From: Scytonema sp. UIC 10036
GTDB lineage: Bacteria > Cyanobacteriota > Cyanobacteriia > Cyanobacteriales > Nostocaceae
Direction: 5' to 3'
Assembly (NCBI RefSeq): GCF_009725235.1
Contig: NZ_WJFC01000136.1
Location: 1-34,400 of the forward strand
Length of the DNA stretch: 34,400 bases
The notes below the pieces were generated by a model. The model made no database searches and was not told the DNA's origin. It saw nothing but the letters and a program-made list of their open reading frames with translations. This document shows, piece by piece, positions 14,564-21,757 of this stretch. How positions within the stretch are numbered: position 1 is the first letter of the stretch; each line of letters begins with the position of its first letter. The position numbers and the translations under genes were made by a program.

Positions 14564-16033
14564 ATGATTCAAATAAAACATCTACTTTCTGCCATCGGTT
14601 GCTCGTTTATCGTATCTACTCTGAGCATCATAGGGTTTACATCATCAGCACACGGTATTTCCTTAGCCAGCACTCTTGCTCTTCCTGGAGAAAGTACCGA
14701 TTTATTCCCGTTTCAAGGCAACAGTGCTAATATTAATCGTTTGGGATATTTCTCCGATCTCTATTACGATCGCCATAACAAAGTCTACTACGCATTAGGC
14801 GATCGCGGTCCTGGGGGTGGAGTTATCTCCTATAAAACACGATTACAAAAATTTACTCTAGATATTAACCCAAACACTGGAGCCATATCCAACTTTAAGG
14901 TACTAGAGACCATTTTGTTTACTAAAGATGGTGAAAATTTTAATGGTTTGAATCCTGAAAAACTCAATGGCAACCCAGGAAATTTAGGTCTTAGTTTCGA
15001 TCCAGAAGGATTTGCCATTGCACCAAACGGCAACTTCTACATTTCTGATGAATACGGTCCTTCAGTCTATGAATTCAAACCAGATGGTTCTTTTGTAAGA
15101 GCATTTGCAACACCACAAAATCTTCTACCTAAAGAAGCTGATGGAGATCTCAACTTTGTTGATGGGCGTCCAACCATTACCAATGGTCGCCAAGATAACA
15201 GAGGATTTGAAGGGCTAACTCTTAGCCCAGATGCCAAAAAACTTTATGCTTTGCTACAAGATCCTCTAGTGAACGAAGGTTCACCAGATGGAAGACGCAG
15301 TCAGAATTTAAGACTCGTAGAATTTGATACAGCAACAGGACAAAACACGGCTCAGTATATTTATGAAGTTGAAAGCCTAGCAAGTATTAACGATCGCATT
15401 CCCGGAACAAATGATGATTTTGGACCAAATTCCCAAGGGCGTAATATTGGCATCAGCGCTATTACAGCCCTGAACGAGCGAGAATTCTTAGTGCTAGAGA
15501 GAGATAATCGCGGGTTTGGGGTAGAAGATCCATTAGGAGAACTACCTGTTAGCAGCAAACGCGTTTACAAGATTAACCTAACGGACGCAACAGATGTAAG
15601 TGGGATTAGTTTAGCAGGAACCAACACTTTACCCACAGGTATTAAATCGGTGAGTAAAACTTTATTCTTAGATATTGCTGAATCTCTGAAAACAGCAGGA
15701 CAACCAATACCAGAAAAATTTGAGGGTTTGGCAATCGGTCCCCAACTGAGTGATGGCTCTTACGCGCTTTTATTGGGAACTGATAATGACTTTAGCGTGA
15801 CCCAAAATGATAGCGATGTTCAATTCGATGTTTGTACTAACGGTGTTCAAGTCGCAATTGACAGTGACTGTCCAAATGATAGTTCTCTAATTCCTGCGTA
15901 CCTATATTCATTTAAGGTAAGTTCTTCTGAGTTGGGCAAATTTATTCCACCCCAAAAAGTACCCGAACCAACAGCAACTGTTGGACTAGTGTTGCTTGGT
16001 CTGAGTAGTACACTACTAAAGCGCCGCAAATAA
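14564..16033 (+). CDS. Exported phytase-like esterase domain protein with PEP-CTERM sorting tail
   Basis: 489 residues from ATG 14564 (a GTG two codons earlier is possible). The N-terminus is a signal peptide: basic MIQIKH, a hydrophobic core around FIVSTLSIIGF, and cleavage near SSAHG. The body matches the 'esterase-like activity of phytase' family (PF13449), with YYALGDRGPGGG, then SFDPEGFAIAPNGNFYISDE, then NRGFEGLTLSPDAKKLYALL and the later FLVLERDNRG and PEKFEGLAIGP. The C-terminus is a PEP-CTERM signal: VPEPTATVGLVLLGLSS followed by basic LKRRK, recognised by exosortase. So it is exported and processed at the cell surface. The substrate is unknown. Confidence 0.92.
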   Translation: MIQIKHLLSAIGCSFIVSTLSIIGFTSSAHGISLASTLALPGESTDLFPFQGNSANINRLGYFSDLYYDRHNKVYYALGDRGPGGGVISYKTRLQKFTLDINPNTGAISNFKVLETILFTKDGENFNGLNPEKLNGNPGNLGLSFDPEGFAIAPNGNFYISDEYGPSVYEFKPDGSFVRAFATPQNLLPKEADGDLNFVDGRPTITNGRQDNRGFEGLTLSPDAKKLYALLQDPLVNEGSPDGRRSQNLRLVEFDTATGQNTAQYIYEVESLASINDRIPGTNDDFGPNSQGRNIGISAITALNEREFLVLERDNRGFGVEDPLGELPVSSKRVYKINLTDATDVSGISLAGTNTLPTGIKSVSKTLFLDIAESLKTAGQPIPEKFEGLAIGPQLSDGSYALLLGTDNDFSVTQNDSDVQFDVCTNGVQVAIDSDCPNDSSLIPAYLYSFKVSSSELGKFIPPQKVPEPTATVGLVLLGLSSTLLKRRK

Positions 16034-16035
16034 GT

Positions 16036-16104
16036 TTTCGCGATTGGTAATCAGTGACAAATGACTGGTTACTCTGGTCACTGGTCACTGGTTACTCGTC
16101 ACTG
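16036..16104. repeat. GGTCACTG / GGTTACTG short repeats
   Basis: Degenerate seven- to nine-base units (GGTTACTC, GGTCACTG) fill the gap between two convergent genes. Similar TCACTGG units occur at 28988-29005. Confidence 0.55.
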
Positions 16105-16749
16105 TTAAAAAGCGCCCTCTTCTAAATTTTTAGATTTTGCCTTTGCTTTATTAGCACTGCGCTTGAGGGAAGAAAGCCTTGCTTCAAATTTAGACCGTTG
16201 CCGTTTGCTAGGAGTTGTATCAATTAAAGTTTTTAAAGCACTACCCAAGCTTTTATAGGCGTTGGGAAGGGTATAGCCAAAACGAGTTGCTAGGGCAATA
16301 GCCTTCTCATCAGCTTCTACTAATTCTTTTAATTGCTTCTCACCATTATTTTTTTGGTATAGCCGCCAGCCAGATACTCCGCATAAAGCCAAAGCCAGTA
16401 CCAGCAGCAAGCCATCTTGAACCCACAGTTCGCCAACAGCGCCGCCCAAACCAATTGCAAGGGCTGCCATTTCCCAACCGTCTTTGGGAATCGTATCATT
16501 TTGAATGCGAGCGACTTCATGCCAGAATAACAGGTTGCGCTGATCCATTGCCAGTGCATCCCACTTAGCCAAGTCAATTTGAATTTCTACCTGGTCTTTA
16601 CCAATTTCTTCAGAACGAATCAGGGGTGGGTTTACCTCAGTCGTACCTTCAACTGTAACCCAGCTCTGTAATTCTGGCGGTAACAAGCCTTTTAACCGCC
16701 TGAGTTCGCTCATTTCTGCTCTAGCAGTAGAGGTTGCATAAGATGTCAT
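16105..16749 (-). CDS. DUF3318-family protein
   Basis: 214 residues, a family I know only from cyanobacteria and of unknown function. It starts TSTARAEMSELRRLKGLLPP, then has a beta-rich part. LLFWHEVARIQNDTIPKDGW resembles a degenerate metallopeptidase helix (HE) but lacks the full HExxH. Two hydrophobic segments follow at about 98-115 and 117-130 (GLLLVLALALCGVSGW), and the C-terminus is strongly basic and Lys-rich (RSANKAKAKSKNLE). This suggests a membrane protein with a cytoplasmic basic tail. ATG at 16747-16749. The next gene upstream on this strand is 77 bp away and may be co-transcribed. Confidence 0.82.
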   Translation of the reverse strand: MTSYATSTARAEMSELRRLKGLLPPELQSWVTVEGTTEVNPPLIRSEEIGKDQVEIQIDLAKWDALAMDQRNLLFWHEVARIQNDTIPKDGWEMAALAIGLGGAVGELWVQDGLLLVLALALCGVSGWRLYQKNNGEKQLKELVEADEKAIALATRFGYTLPNAYKSLGSALKTLIDTTPSKRQRSKFEARLSSLKRSANKAKAKSKNLEEGAF

Positions 16750-16825
16750 ATTATCCAGCAGGTTGAAAACTTCAGTATATAGAGAGTATCACTTTGGAGT
16801 ATAGCGATTTCACCAGCAAATCGGC

Positions 16826-17383
16826 TCAGTCGTTAGGAAAACTTCCACGTCTTTTTCGGGCTTCCATTGCCTTTTCCAAAACGTCTAGCAATCCAGGAGC
16901 TTGTTCTTGAATGCTCAGCAAAATTCTCTCACCAAGTTCTACATTCCCCGGATCTTGACCTGTTTCCATCACTTCTGTTAAGCGGGGTACTGCGACACTA
17001 TCTACAAGCTGGATTAATCCGTGCAAACAACGGTTAAACTGTTTTTCTGTCAAAATTGAATCCTCTAGAGGAAACTCAATAATGGCACGAATTTCACCAT
17101 CTGATGGGTCATACTCCCATTGCAACATTTTGGTCTCCCAAGAAATGGAAAGCATCGTTTGCAGTATGGCGGCTTTGTAGGGATGCTCTTGGATTCCCGA
17201 TAGCACTTGGGGAGCAAAGAGACGGAAGAACCTTCCTTCTTCATCCAGTTGAACAACAATAAGAAAGTCCTCTAAGTTATCACTTTCTACTCCTGTAATA
17301 ATACGGTCATCTTCTTCATCAATACGGTATTCCCAACCAAGGTTGTCTAAATACTTGGCGATTTGCTGCAGATTTGCTGCCAT
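16826..17383 (-). CDS. YbjN-like (type III secretion chaperone-like fold) protein
   Basis: 185 residues, acidic, cytosolic. The first 140 residues have the alpha/beta pattern of YbjN/CesT-like proteins: an N-terminal helix (LQQIAKYLDNLGWEYRID), then strands DFLIVVQLDEEGRFFRLFAP, then a helix around YKAAILQTMLSISW, then WEYDPSDGEIRAIIEFPLED. The C-terminal helix region ends in basic ARKRRGSFPND. ATG at 17381-17383 has GAGG upstream. Such proteins are often chaperones or binding adaptors; the specific role here is unknown. Upstream of DUF3318 on the same strand. Confidence 0.78.
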   Translation of the reverse strand: MAANLQQIAKYLDNLGWEYRIDEEDDRIITGVESDNLEDFLIVVQLDEEGRFFRLFAPQVLSGIQEHPYKAAILQTMLSISWETKMLQWEYDPSDGEIRAIIEFPLEDSILTEKQFNRCLHGLIQLVDSVAVPRLTEVMETGQDPGNVELGERILLSIQEQAPGLLDVLEKAMEARKRRGSFPND

Positions 17384-17562
17384 AAAAGCCTCATAAGTTC
17401 AATGGAGCCTGCGTTACCAGACCTAGTTTAACCTGCCAGGGTCAAGACGTAGAACGCTATTGTTACCTTCTGTTTTATTGACTCCTGTTCTCTACGCACA
17501 AGGGTCTGTCAAATAAATGACACTAAAATGACAGAAACCCATCTTTGTGAAGGCGGGTTGTT

Positions 17563-17583
17563 CCCAAAAGCTCATTTTTTGGG
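17563..17583. terminator. Terminator-like hairpin in a divergent promoter region
   Basis: CCCAAAA / TTTTGGG with a seven-base loop, followed by ATTTTCG. It lies between two divergent gene starts, 86 bases before the hydrolase ATG, so it could end a short leader or small RNA read rightward. No small-RNA family is recognised. Confidence 0.35.
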
Positions 17584-17668
17584 ATTTTCGCGTCTACGCC
17601 TGGTAGAAGCTTGAAATTAGCTGTAACTTCTAGTTAAATAAAAGCGGTTTTCAACAAATCTATGAATT

Positions 17669-18667
17669 ATGTCTAATTATACCACCGTAATAAATGCCAT
17701 CATTCAACGAACGAAAGCTTTTGAAGATGACCTCCCAATAAAGAATAATGCTTGCCGCTCAAAATTCTTTTTTCACCCGCATCCAACTTCCAAGGTTTGC
17801 CTTTTCTTTCACGGATTTACCGCTGGTCCTTACCAGTTTGAACCAATTGGAAAAGCATTATTTGACGCTGGTTATAATGTTTTAGTTCCCTTACAGCCCG
17901 GTCATGGAGCTGCAGGACATTGGGATGGCAATAATCCCCCCCCTCTTCCTACAGAGGTAAAAGTTTATCAAGAGTTTGCACTTTATTGGTTAGCGGTTGC
18001 ACGAACTTTAGGGGAACAAGTCATGATAGGAGGACTCTCCACAGGAGGAAATTTAGCCGCTTGGTTATCTCTAGAACGTCCCCAAGAAATTAACAAAGCT
18101 TTACTGTTTGCTCCTTATATTAGTGGGACTAATTCACTTGTAGATTTATTTGTAGAAGTTTTACCAATTTATATTGAATGGTTAAATAAAGATAATCCTG
18201 GGAATTTTGGCTATAAAGGTTTTCGTGTTCCGGCTTTGCGGATTTTTTTAGAGATGGGTGAAGAAACGCTCAACAGGGTGAAAACTCAACCTATTGCACC
18301 AATATTTACGATTGTTGCGGAAAGCGATTGCACAATCGAGCGAGAGGAATTACAAGATTTGTTCAAAAACACACTTCAACATCAACCAAAATCTTGGTAT
18401 TTCTCTGTTGAAAAAATTTTTGATATTCCTCACACCATGATGACTAAATCTGAGGGTAATCAATACCAAGATTTACTCATTACTATCGCTAAAGCTTATA
18501 TTGAAAGCGATATTACTTGGTCTGAGTTGATGGCAATCGGTCATCAGATACTGCAAGGAAAAACTTTTGAAACTGCTGTTGAAACCCTAAATTTAACTCA
18601 ACGAGTTTCTTCAGATTTGTCGGTTTTGTTAGCAGTAATAAATAAGAAAATAATTATTGATGCTTGA
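17669..18667 (+). CDS. Alpha/beta hydrolase (serine hydrolase, lipase/carboxylesterase type)
   Basis: 332 residues. The fold is shown by FFHGFTAGPYQFEPIG (the HG oxyanion turn), GYNVLVPLQPGHG, the nucleophile elbow MIGGLSTGGNLAAWL with the catalytic Ser in GLSTG, an acid in TIVAESDCTI, and the catalytic His in DIPHTMM. So a Ser-Asp-His triad is visible. The last 50 residues (SELMAIGHQILQGKTFETAV) extend beyond the usual hydrolase core. There is no signal peptide, so it is cytosolic. The substrate cannot be deduced. ATG at 17669 gives the only sensible start. Confidence 0.9.
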   Translation: MSNYTTVINAIIQRTKAFEDDLPIKNNACRSKFFFHPHPTSKVCLFFHGFTAGPYQFEPIGKALFDAGYNVLVPLQPGHGAAGHWDGNNPPPLPTEVKVYQEFALYWLAVARTLGEQVMIGGLSTGGNLAAWLSLERPQEINKALLFAPYISGTNSLVDLFVEVLPIYIEWLNKDNPGNFGYKGFRVPALRIFLEMGEETLNRVKTQPIAPIFTIVAESDCTIEREELQDLFKNTLQHQPKSWYFSVEKIFDIPHTMMTKSEGNQYQDLLITIAKAYIESDITWSELMAIGHQILQGKTFETAVETLNLTQRVSSDLSVLLAVINKKIIIDA

Positions 18668-18684
18668 TAGGAAGCCTATTAATC

Positions 18685-18770
18685 TAATACCAAATTTTTA
18701 CCCCTCCTAACCTCCCCTTATAAAGGGTAATACCAAATTTTTACCCCTCCTAACCTCCCCTTATAAAGGG
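18685..18770. repeat. 43-bp perfect tandem duplication
   Basis: Bases 18685-18727 and 18728-18770 are identical, each beginning TAATACCAAATTTTTACC and ending TTATAAAGGG. The second unit runs directly into the G-run repeat copy B. Confidence 0.85.
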
Positions 18771-18773
18771 GAG

Positions 18774-18830
18774 GGACTTAAATTTCCTGTTTCCCCCCTT
18801 TATAAGGGGGGATTAAGGGGGGTAAGGGTG
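18774..18830. repeat. G-run intergenic repeat, copy B
   Basis: A CCCCCC run pairs with GGGGGG; the shared core GGGGGGATTAAGGGGGG is followed by TAAGG. Related to copies at 6850-6911 and 26762-26820. Confidence 0.7.
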
Positions 18831-19017
18831 GTGACTGAGGTATCCAAAACTTTAGATTGCCCTAAATCCACGCCATATGCTAAAAGATGGGAAACCCGCC
18901 CACAGCAGTGGTTCGCCTTAAAAAGGGGGATGAATGAAAATATTTTCCTCTTTTTAAGGGGGGCTAGGAGATCTTGATACAAGGATAGATGAAAAAACAT
19001 CTCTAACGAATAGAATT

Positions 19018-19449
19018 TCAATTTTTTGGTGGATGCCAACCAGCTGATACCCAATAACTGCGAACTTCTATTGCATCCGGATCGTCACTCAGATGTAAGA
19101 CTACAACTGTTGCCCGACCAGTTGGTGTTTTACCAACAATACACAAACCATCTTCACTCCAGTAAAAATGTTCAGACCATACTTGAGTGCGTGGGTTAAA
19201 AAGCTCGATCTTCTCTGCCGTTTCCGGATCGACCCCTGTAGTTTTATCACTTTTGTAGCCATTACATAAAGGACAAGCTAACCACAAATTGGATTCGTCA
19301 TTACTACCACCTTTGGAAATTGGGATAATATGTTCAATTTCCAAACGAGCCATGACTAGATGCTGAGGACTTAAGCAATAACCACAGCGATTGCGGGCAT
19401 CTTTCCGAACACGACGTTCTATTTCAATAGGAATGTAACTGCGAGCCAT
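19018..19449 (-). CDS. HNH endonuclease
   Basis: 143 residues with a zinc-supported HNH nuclease. Cys22 and Cys25 in RNRCGYCLS and Cys59 and Cys62 in ACPLCNGYKSD bind structural zinc. LEIEHIIPISKGG carries Glu39-His40, the metal-binding catalytic pair; Asn54 follows in ESNLWLACP, and Asn63 completes the motif. The C-terminal part has an extra strand-rich tail (VWSEHFYWSEDG, RATVVVLHL). No target sequence or cofactor can be read from it. It starts at ATG 19447-19449, five bases behind the 120-residue gene, which is transcribed first. The pairing suggests a module. Confidence 0.93.
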   Translation of the reverse strand: MARSYIPIEIERRVRKDARNRCGYCLSPQHLVMARLEIEHIIPISKGGSNDESNLWLACPLCNGYKSDKTTGVDPETAEKIELFNPRTQVWSEHFYWSEDGLCIVGKTPTGRATVVVLHLSDDPDAIEVRSYWVSAGWHPPKN

Positions 19450-19454
19450 TGCTA

Positions 19455-19817
19455 TTAATTCAAAGGAGGTTTCAATCCCCGTTCAACAGCTACTTTCAAA
19501 GCTTTTGCTTTACGCACCAAGCCTCGTCGGTAGATCTGCATTAATTCATCTAATTTTCTCACATCTGGTTCATTAAGTTGACCCTCCCGATTCCGTGCTA
19601 AGAGATCGCTCAAAGACTCTTGCTGTTGAGGAAGCATTTGTAGATCGCACAAAGCCAAAACCTGCTCATTAGGCAGTGACTCCACAGGTAATTCAGTAAT
19701 GGCGCGGTCAATGAATTCTACTAATACATCTTCAAGTCGCCGATGGGTAAGGGCAGCAATTTCTCTTAGCTGCTGTGCTAGCACCTCAGGAAGTTCTATA
19801 GTAACAATTTCTGCCAT
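19455..19817 (-). CDS. Small partner protein of the HNH endonuclease
   Basis: 120 residues, helical, acidic. It begins MAEIVTIELPEVLAQQLREI, a beta-strand plus helix pattern like ribbon-helix-helix antitoxins, then HRRLEDVLVEFIDRAITELP. A second half with QQESLSDLLARNREGQLNEP and LMQIYRRGLVRKAKALKVAV ends in a basic helix. I recall this gene-plus-HNH pair as common in cyanobacterial genomes, where the small protein is unnamed. It could be a DNA-binding regulator, an inhibitor of the nuclease or a scaffold. The order and 5-bp spacing support one operon. Confidence 0.82.
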   Translation of the reverse strand: MAEIVTIELPEVLAQQLREIAALTHRRLEDVLVEFIDRAITELPVESLPNEQVLALCDLQMLPQQQESLSDLLARNREGQLNEPDVRKLDELMQIYRRGLVRKAKALKVAVERGLKPPLN

Positions 19818-20002
19818 TTTTTACCAGCTTTGTCTTTTAACTTTCATTATAAACAAGAGTTTGCACGAGTATATAAAAGGTTTAAACTCACAGATCCTCG
19901 AGTTGTTAAATACTAGCAGTGCTGGGGAATACTGAATGAGGCGCAAGGGTTGATATTAACCAATGCTAGCCAATAACCTAATTTAGCAACTAGGAGAACG
20001 TT

Positions 20003-21385
20003 ATGATACCAGTAACAGCAACATTTTTACTTGCCGATTGGATTGTCAAGGGATTGGCAGATGGAACTTTGGAACGAGTTGGAGGTGTGATTCGGTATGT
20101 GGCAACAAAACAGGTTGCTGCTTGGTTAAGAGATGCTCAACTAAATTCTTCTTCCTCCTCAAATAATCTCCTGAACTTAATATTGTCTGGAGCAAACGCA
20201 GTTGGTTCGGTAGCTAATGCAGCTATTACAGGCACAGGACTTTCAGATGTCAATCAAAAACTAATTGGAGTAGAACAAGCAAGTTTAAGTAATCTTGTTA
20301 TTTCAGGAGGGAACTTATTAGCAACAGCTGTTAGTGCGGCTGTGACAGGAAAAGAACTTGCTGATGTCAATCAGCGGTTGGGTGGCATTGAAAATCAGTT
20401 AGGGGCTGTAGAGCAAAGTCTACAACTTACTCAAGGGATTTTGCAAGTAACTACTGCTGCAAGTATGCTTAATCTTGGTATCTCGGTAATGGGTTTTACT
20501 GTAATAGCACAGCGTCTTAAAGAATTAGAACAACGTCTACACCAAGCAGAAGAACTTTTAAATAAAATTAATCGTAAAATAGACCTTGGCTATTATGCTA
20601 ATTTTCGTGCTGCCCTAGATTTAGCTGTTAACGCTTTTACAATGAGCAAACCAGAAAATCGCAGAAGCAGTGCTCTACAAGCTATTAACCGCTTCTTAGA
20701 AGCAGAACATATTTATACTGACTATACAGATACAGAACTAGAGCAAAAGAGCCAAATTGCTGACGAATATCTGCTATCATTATCTTTAGCTTATCTTGCT
20801 GAAGCACGTTGCTATTTAGAATTAGAAGAACATGAAACGGCGCTTCACCGCTTCCAGGAAGGGGCAAATGTTTTGCGATCGCGGATTCAAAAATACGTGG
20901 AACTTTTGTTAACCTCCAATCCATCTGCATATCTACTACCTGAGTTTAAAGGTCAAATTGATTTGCGGAGATTGACTCGAATTTATCAATGGCTCGATCC
21001 TAATTTGGATGAAAATGCTGTATTTGATATGCAACGTGAAAATCTGATTAAGCTAGTGCAAGACCCCAATCAATGGATAGACTCGCTACCAGCCGCAATT
21101 TTAACTCGTGTTGAAGTTAAAGGAGGTTGGTTCGGTCCAAATAAAGATGATTTGAAGCAAGAGGCTTACAAACGGCTGCCTCAAATTTTGGAAGTCGTAG
21201 AATCTATGGTTGAAACAAATCGCCGTTTTGAGGCATATCAGTTAGAAGTACAAGCGATCGCACAATTAGGAATAACTTTCCATGAATGGCTGAAATTAAC
21301 TCCCACTACAGAAGAAAAACCAAACAAAGCAAATTTAATGTTCATCATTCCAAACCAACCAATCTATCTGAAATTAGCCAGCTAA
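20003..21385 (+). CDS. Uncharacterised protein with a 39-residue internal duplication and TPR-like region
   Basis: 460 residues; ATG 20003 has AGGAG at 19992-19996. I do not recognise the family. Residues 1-45 form an amphipathic helix region (LADWIVKGLADG). Residues 56-91 and 95-130 repeat with an exact 39-residue spacing: NLILSGANA...ITGTGLSDVNQKLIGVE against NLVISGGNL...VTGKELADVNQRLGGIE. A third hydrophobic stretch lies at 153-170, then a coiled coil (LKELEQRLHQAEELL). Residues 200-310 are helical repeats of tetratricopeptide type (LSLAYLAEARCYLELEEHET). The design (Ala/Gly-rich hydrophobic helices plus coiled coil) is reminiscent of alpha-helical membrane-active proteins, but that is only an impression. 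Stands alone; terminator about 200 bases downstream. Confidence 0.72.
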   Translation: MIPVTATFLLADWIVKGLADGTLERVGGVIRYVATKQVAAWLRDAQLNSSSSSNNLLNLILSGANAVGSVANAAITGTGLSDVNQKLIGVEQASLSNLVISGGNLLATAVSAAVTGKELADVNQRLGGIENQLGAVEQSLQLTQGILQVTTAASMLNLGISVMGFTVIAQRLKELEQRLHQAEELLNKINRKIDLGYYANFRAALDLAVNAFTMSKPENRRSSALQAINRFLEAEHIYTDYTDTELEQKSQIADEYLLSLSLAYLAEARCYLELEEHETALHRFQEGANVLRSRIQKYVELLLTSNPSAYLLPEFKGQIDLRRLTRIYQWLDPNLDENAVFDMQRENLIKLVQDPNQWIDSLPAAILTRVEVKGGWFGPNKDDLKQEAYKRLPQILEVVESMVETNRRFEAYQLEVQAIAQLGITFHEWLKLTPTTEEKPNKANLMFIIPNQPIYLKLAS

Positions 21386-21457
21386 CGCTAAAAAGCTTGT
21401 TTCTGGAATTTGAAGACGATGCCGAACACAATCCAATAGTGCTCGGATAAGAATTTT

Positions 21458-21569
21458 TGTAGGTTGGGTAAACCTGTGGGGAAACCTAACAAATATCTGT
21501 AAATGTTGGGTTTCGTTCCTCAACCCAACCTACATATTTTCGGATTTTTCGGCTTAACCGACAAGTATT
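21458..21569 (+). repeat. Foldback repeat (TGTAGGTTGGGT family), copy 2, uninterrupted
   Basis: Ends are inverted: TGTAGGTTGGGT at the left, ACCCAACCTACA at 21521-21532. Inside is a second stem with TGTTGGGTT. A tail of 37 bases ends in GACAAGTATT. It gives the uninterrupted form against which copies 1 and 3 can be read. Confidence 0.85.
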
Positions 21570-21587
21570 GGAACACAATCGGCAAAC

Positions 21588-21617
21588 AAAAGGTGCAGTT
21601 ATTAAACTGCACCTTTT
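21588..21617 (+). terminator. Strong terminator hairpin
   Basis: AAAAGGTGCAGTT / AACTGCACCTTTT is a perfect 13-bp stem with an ATTA loop, followed by GTTTAACTTTTATTTT. It ends rightward transcription of the 460-residue gene, with the repeat in its 3' untranslated region. Confidence 0.8.
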
Positions 21618-21757
21618 GTTTAACTTTTATTTTGATGTAGCGGCAATTTAGGTAGATTCTTACCCAAACAATTATGTTATAAAAATTACTAAAATTTATA
21701 TATACTAAGTATTACCCGTATTTTAAAAACGTCTGTCTTCGCTTGTTGCTCCGTTAG

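Larger units (their letters stand above)
18668..19017. other. Intergenic repeat cluster
   Basis: 350 bases, no gene. It consists of a perfect 43-bp tandem duplication, copy B of the G-run repeat, and a further pair of A/G-rich runs at about 18915-18965 (TTAAAAAGGGGG / TTTTTAAGGGG) with partial complementarity. Confidence 0.7.

Noticed and set aside
16329..16577. Zinc metallopeptidase function for the DUF3318 protein
   Set aside because: The 'HE' in LLFWHEVARIQ is not followed by the second His of HExxH, and no third ligand is evident.
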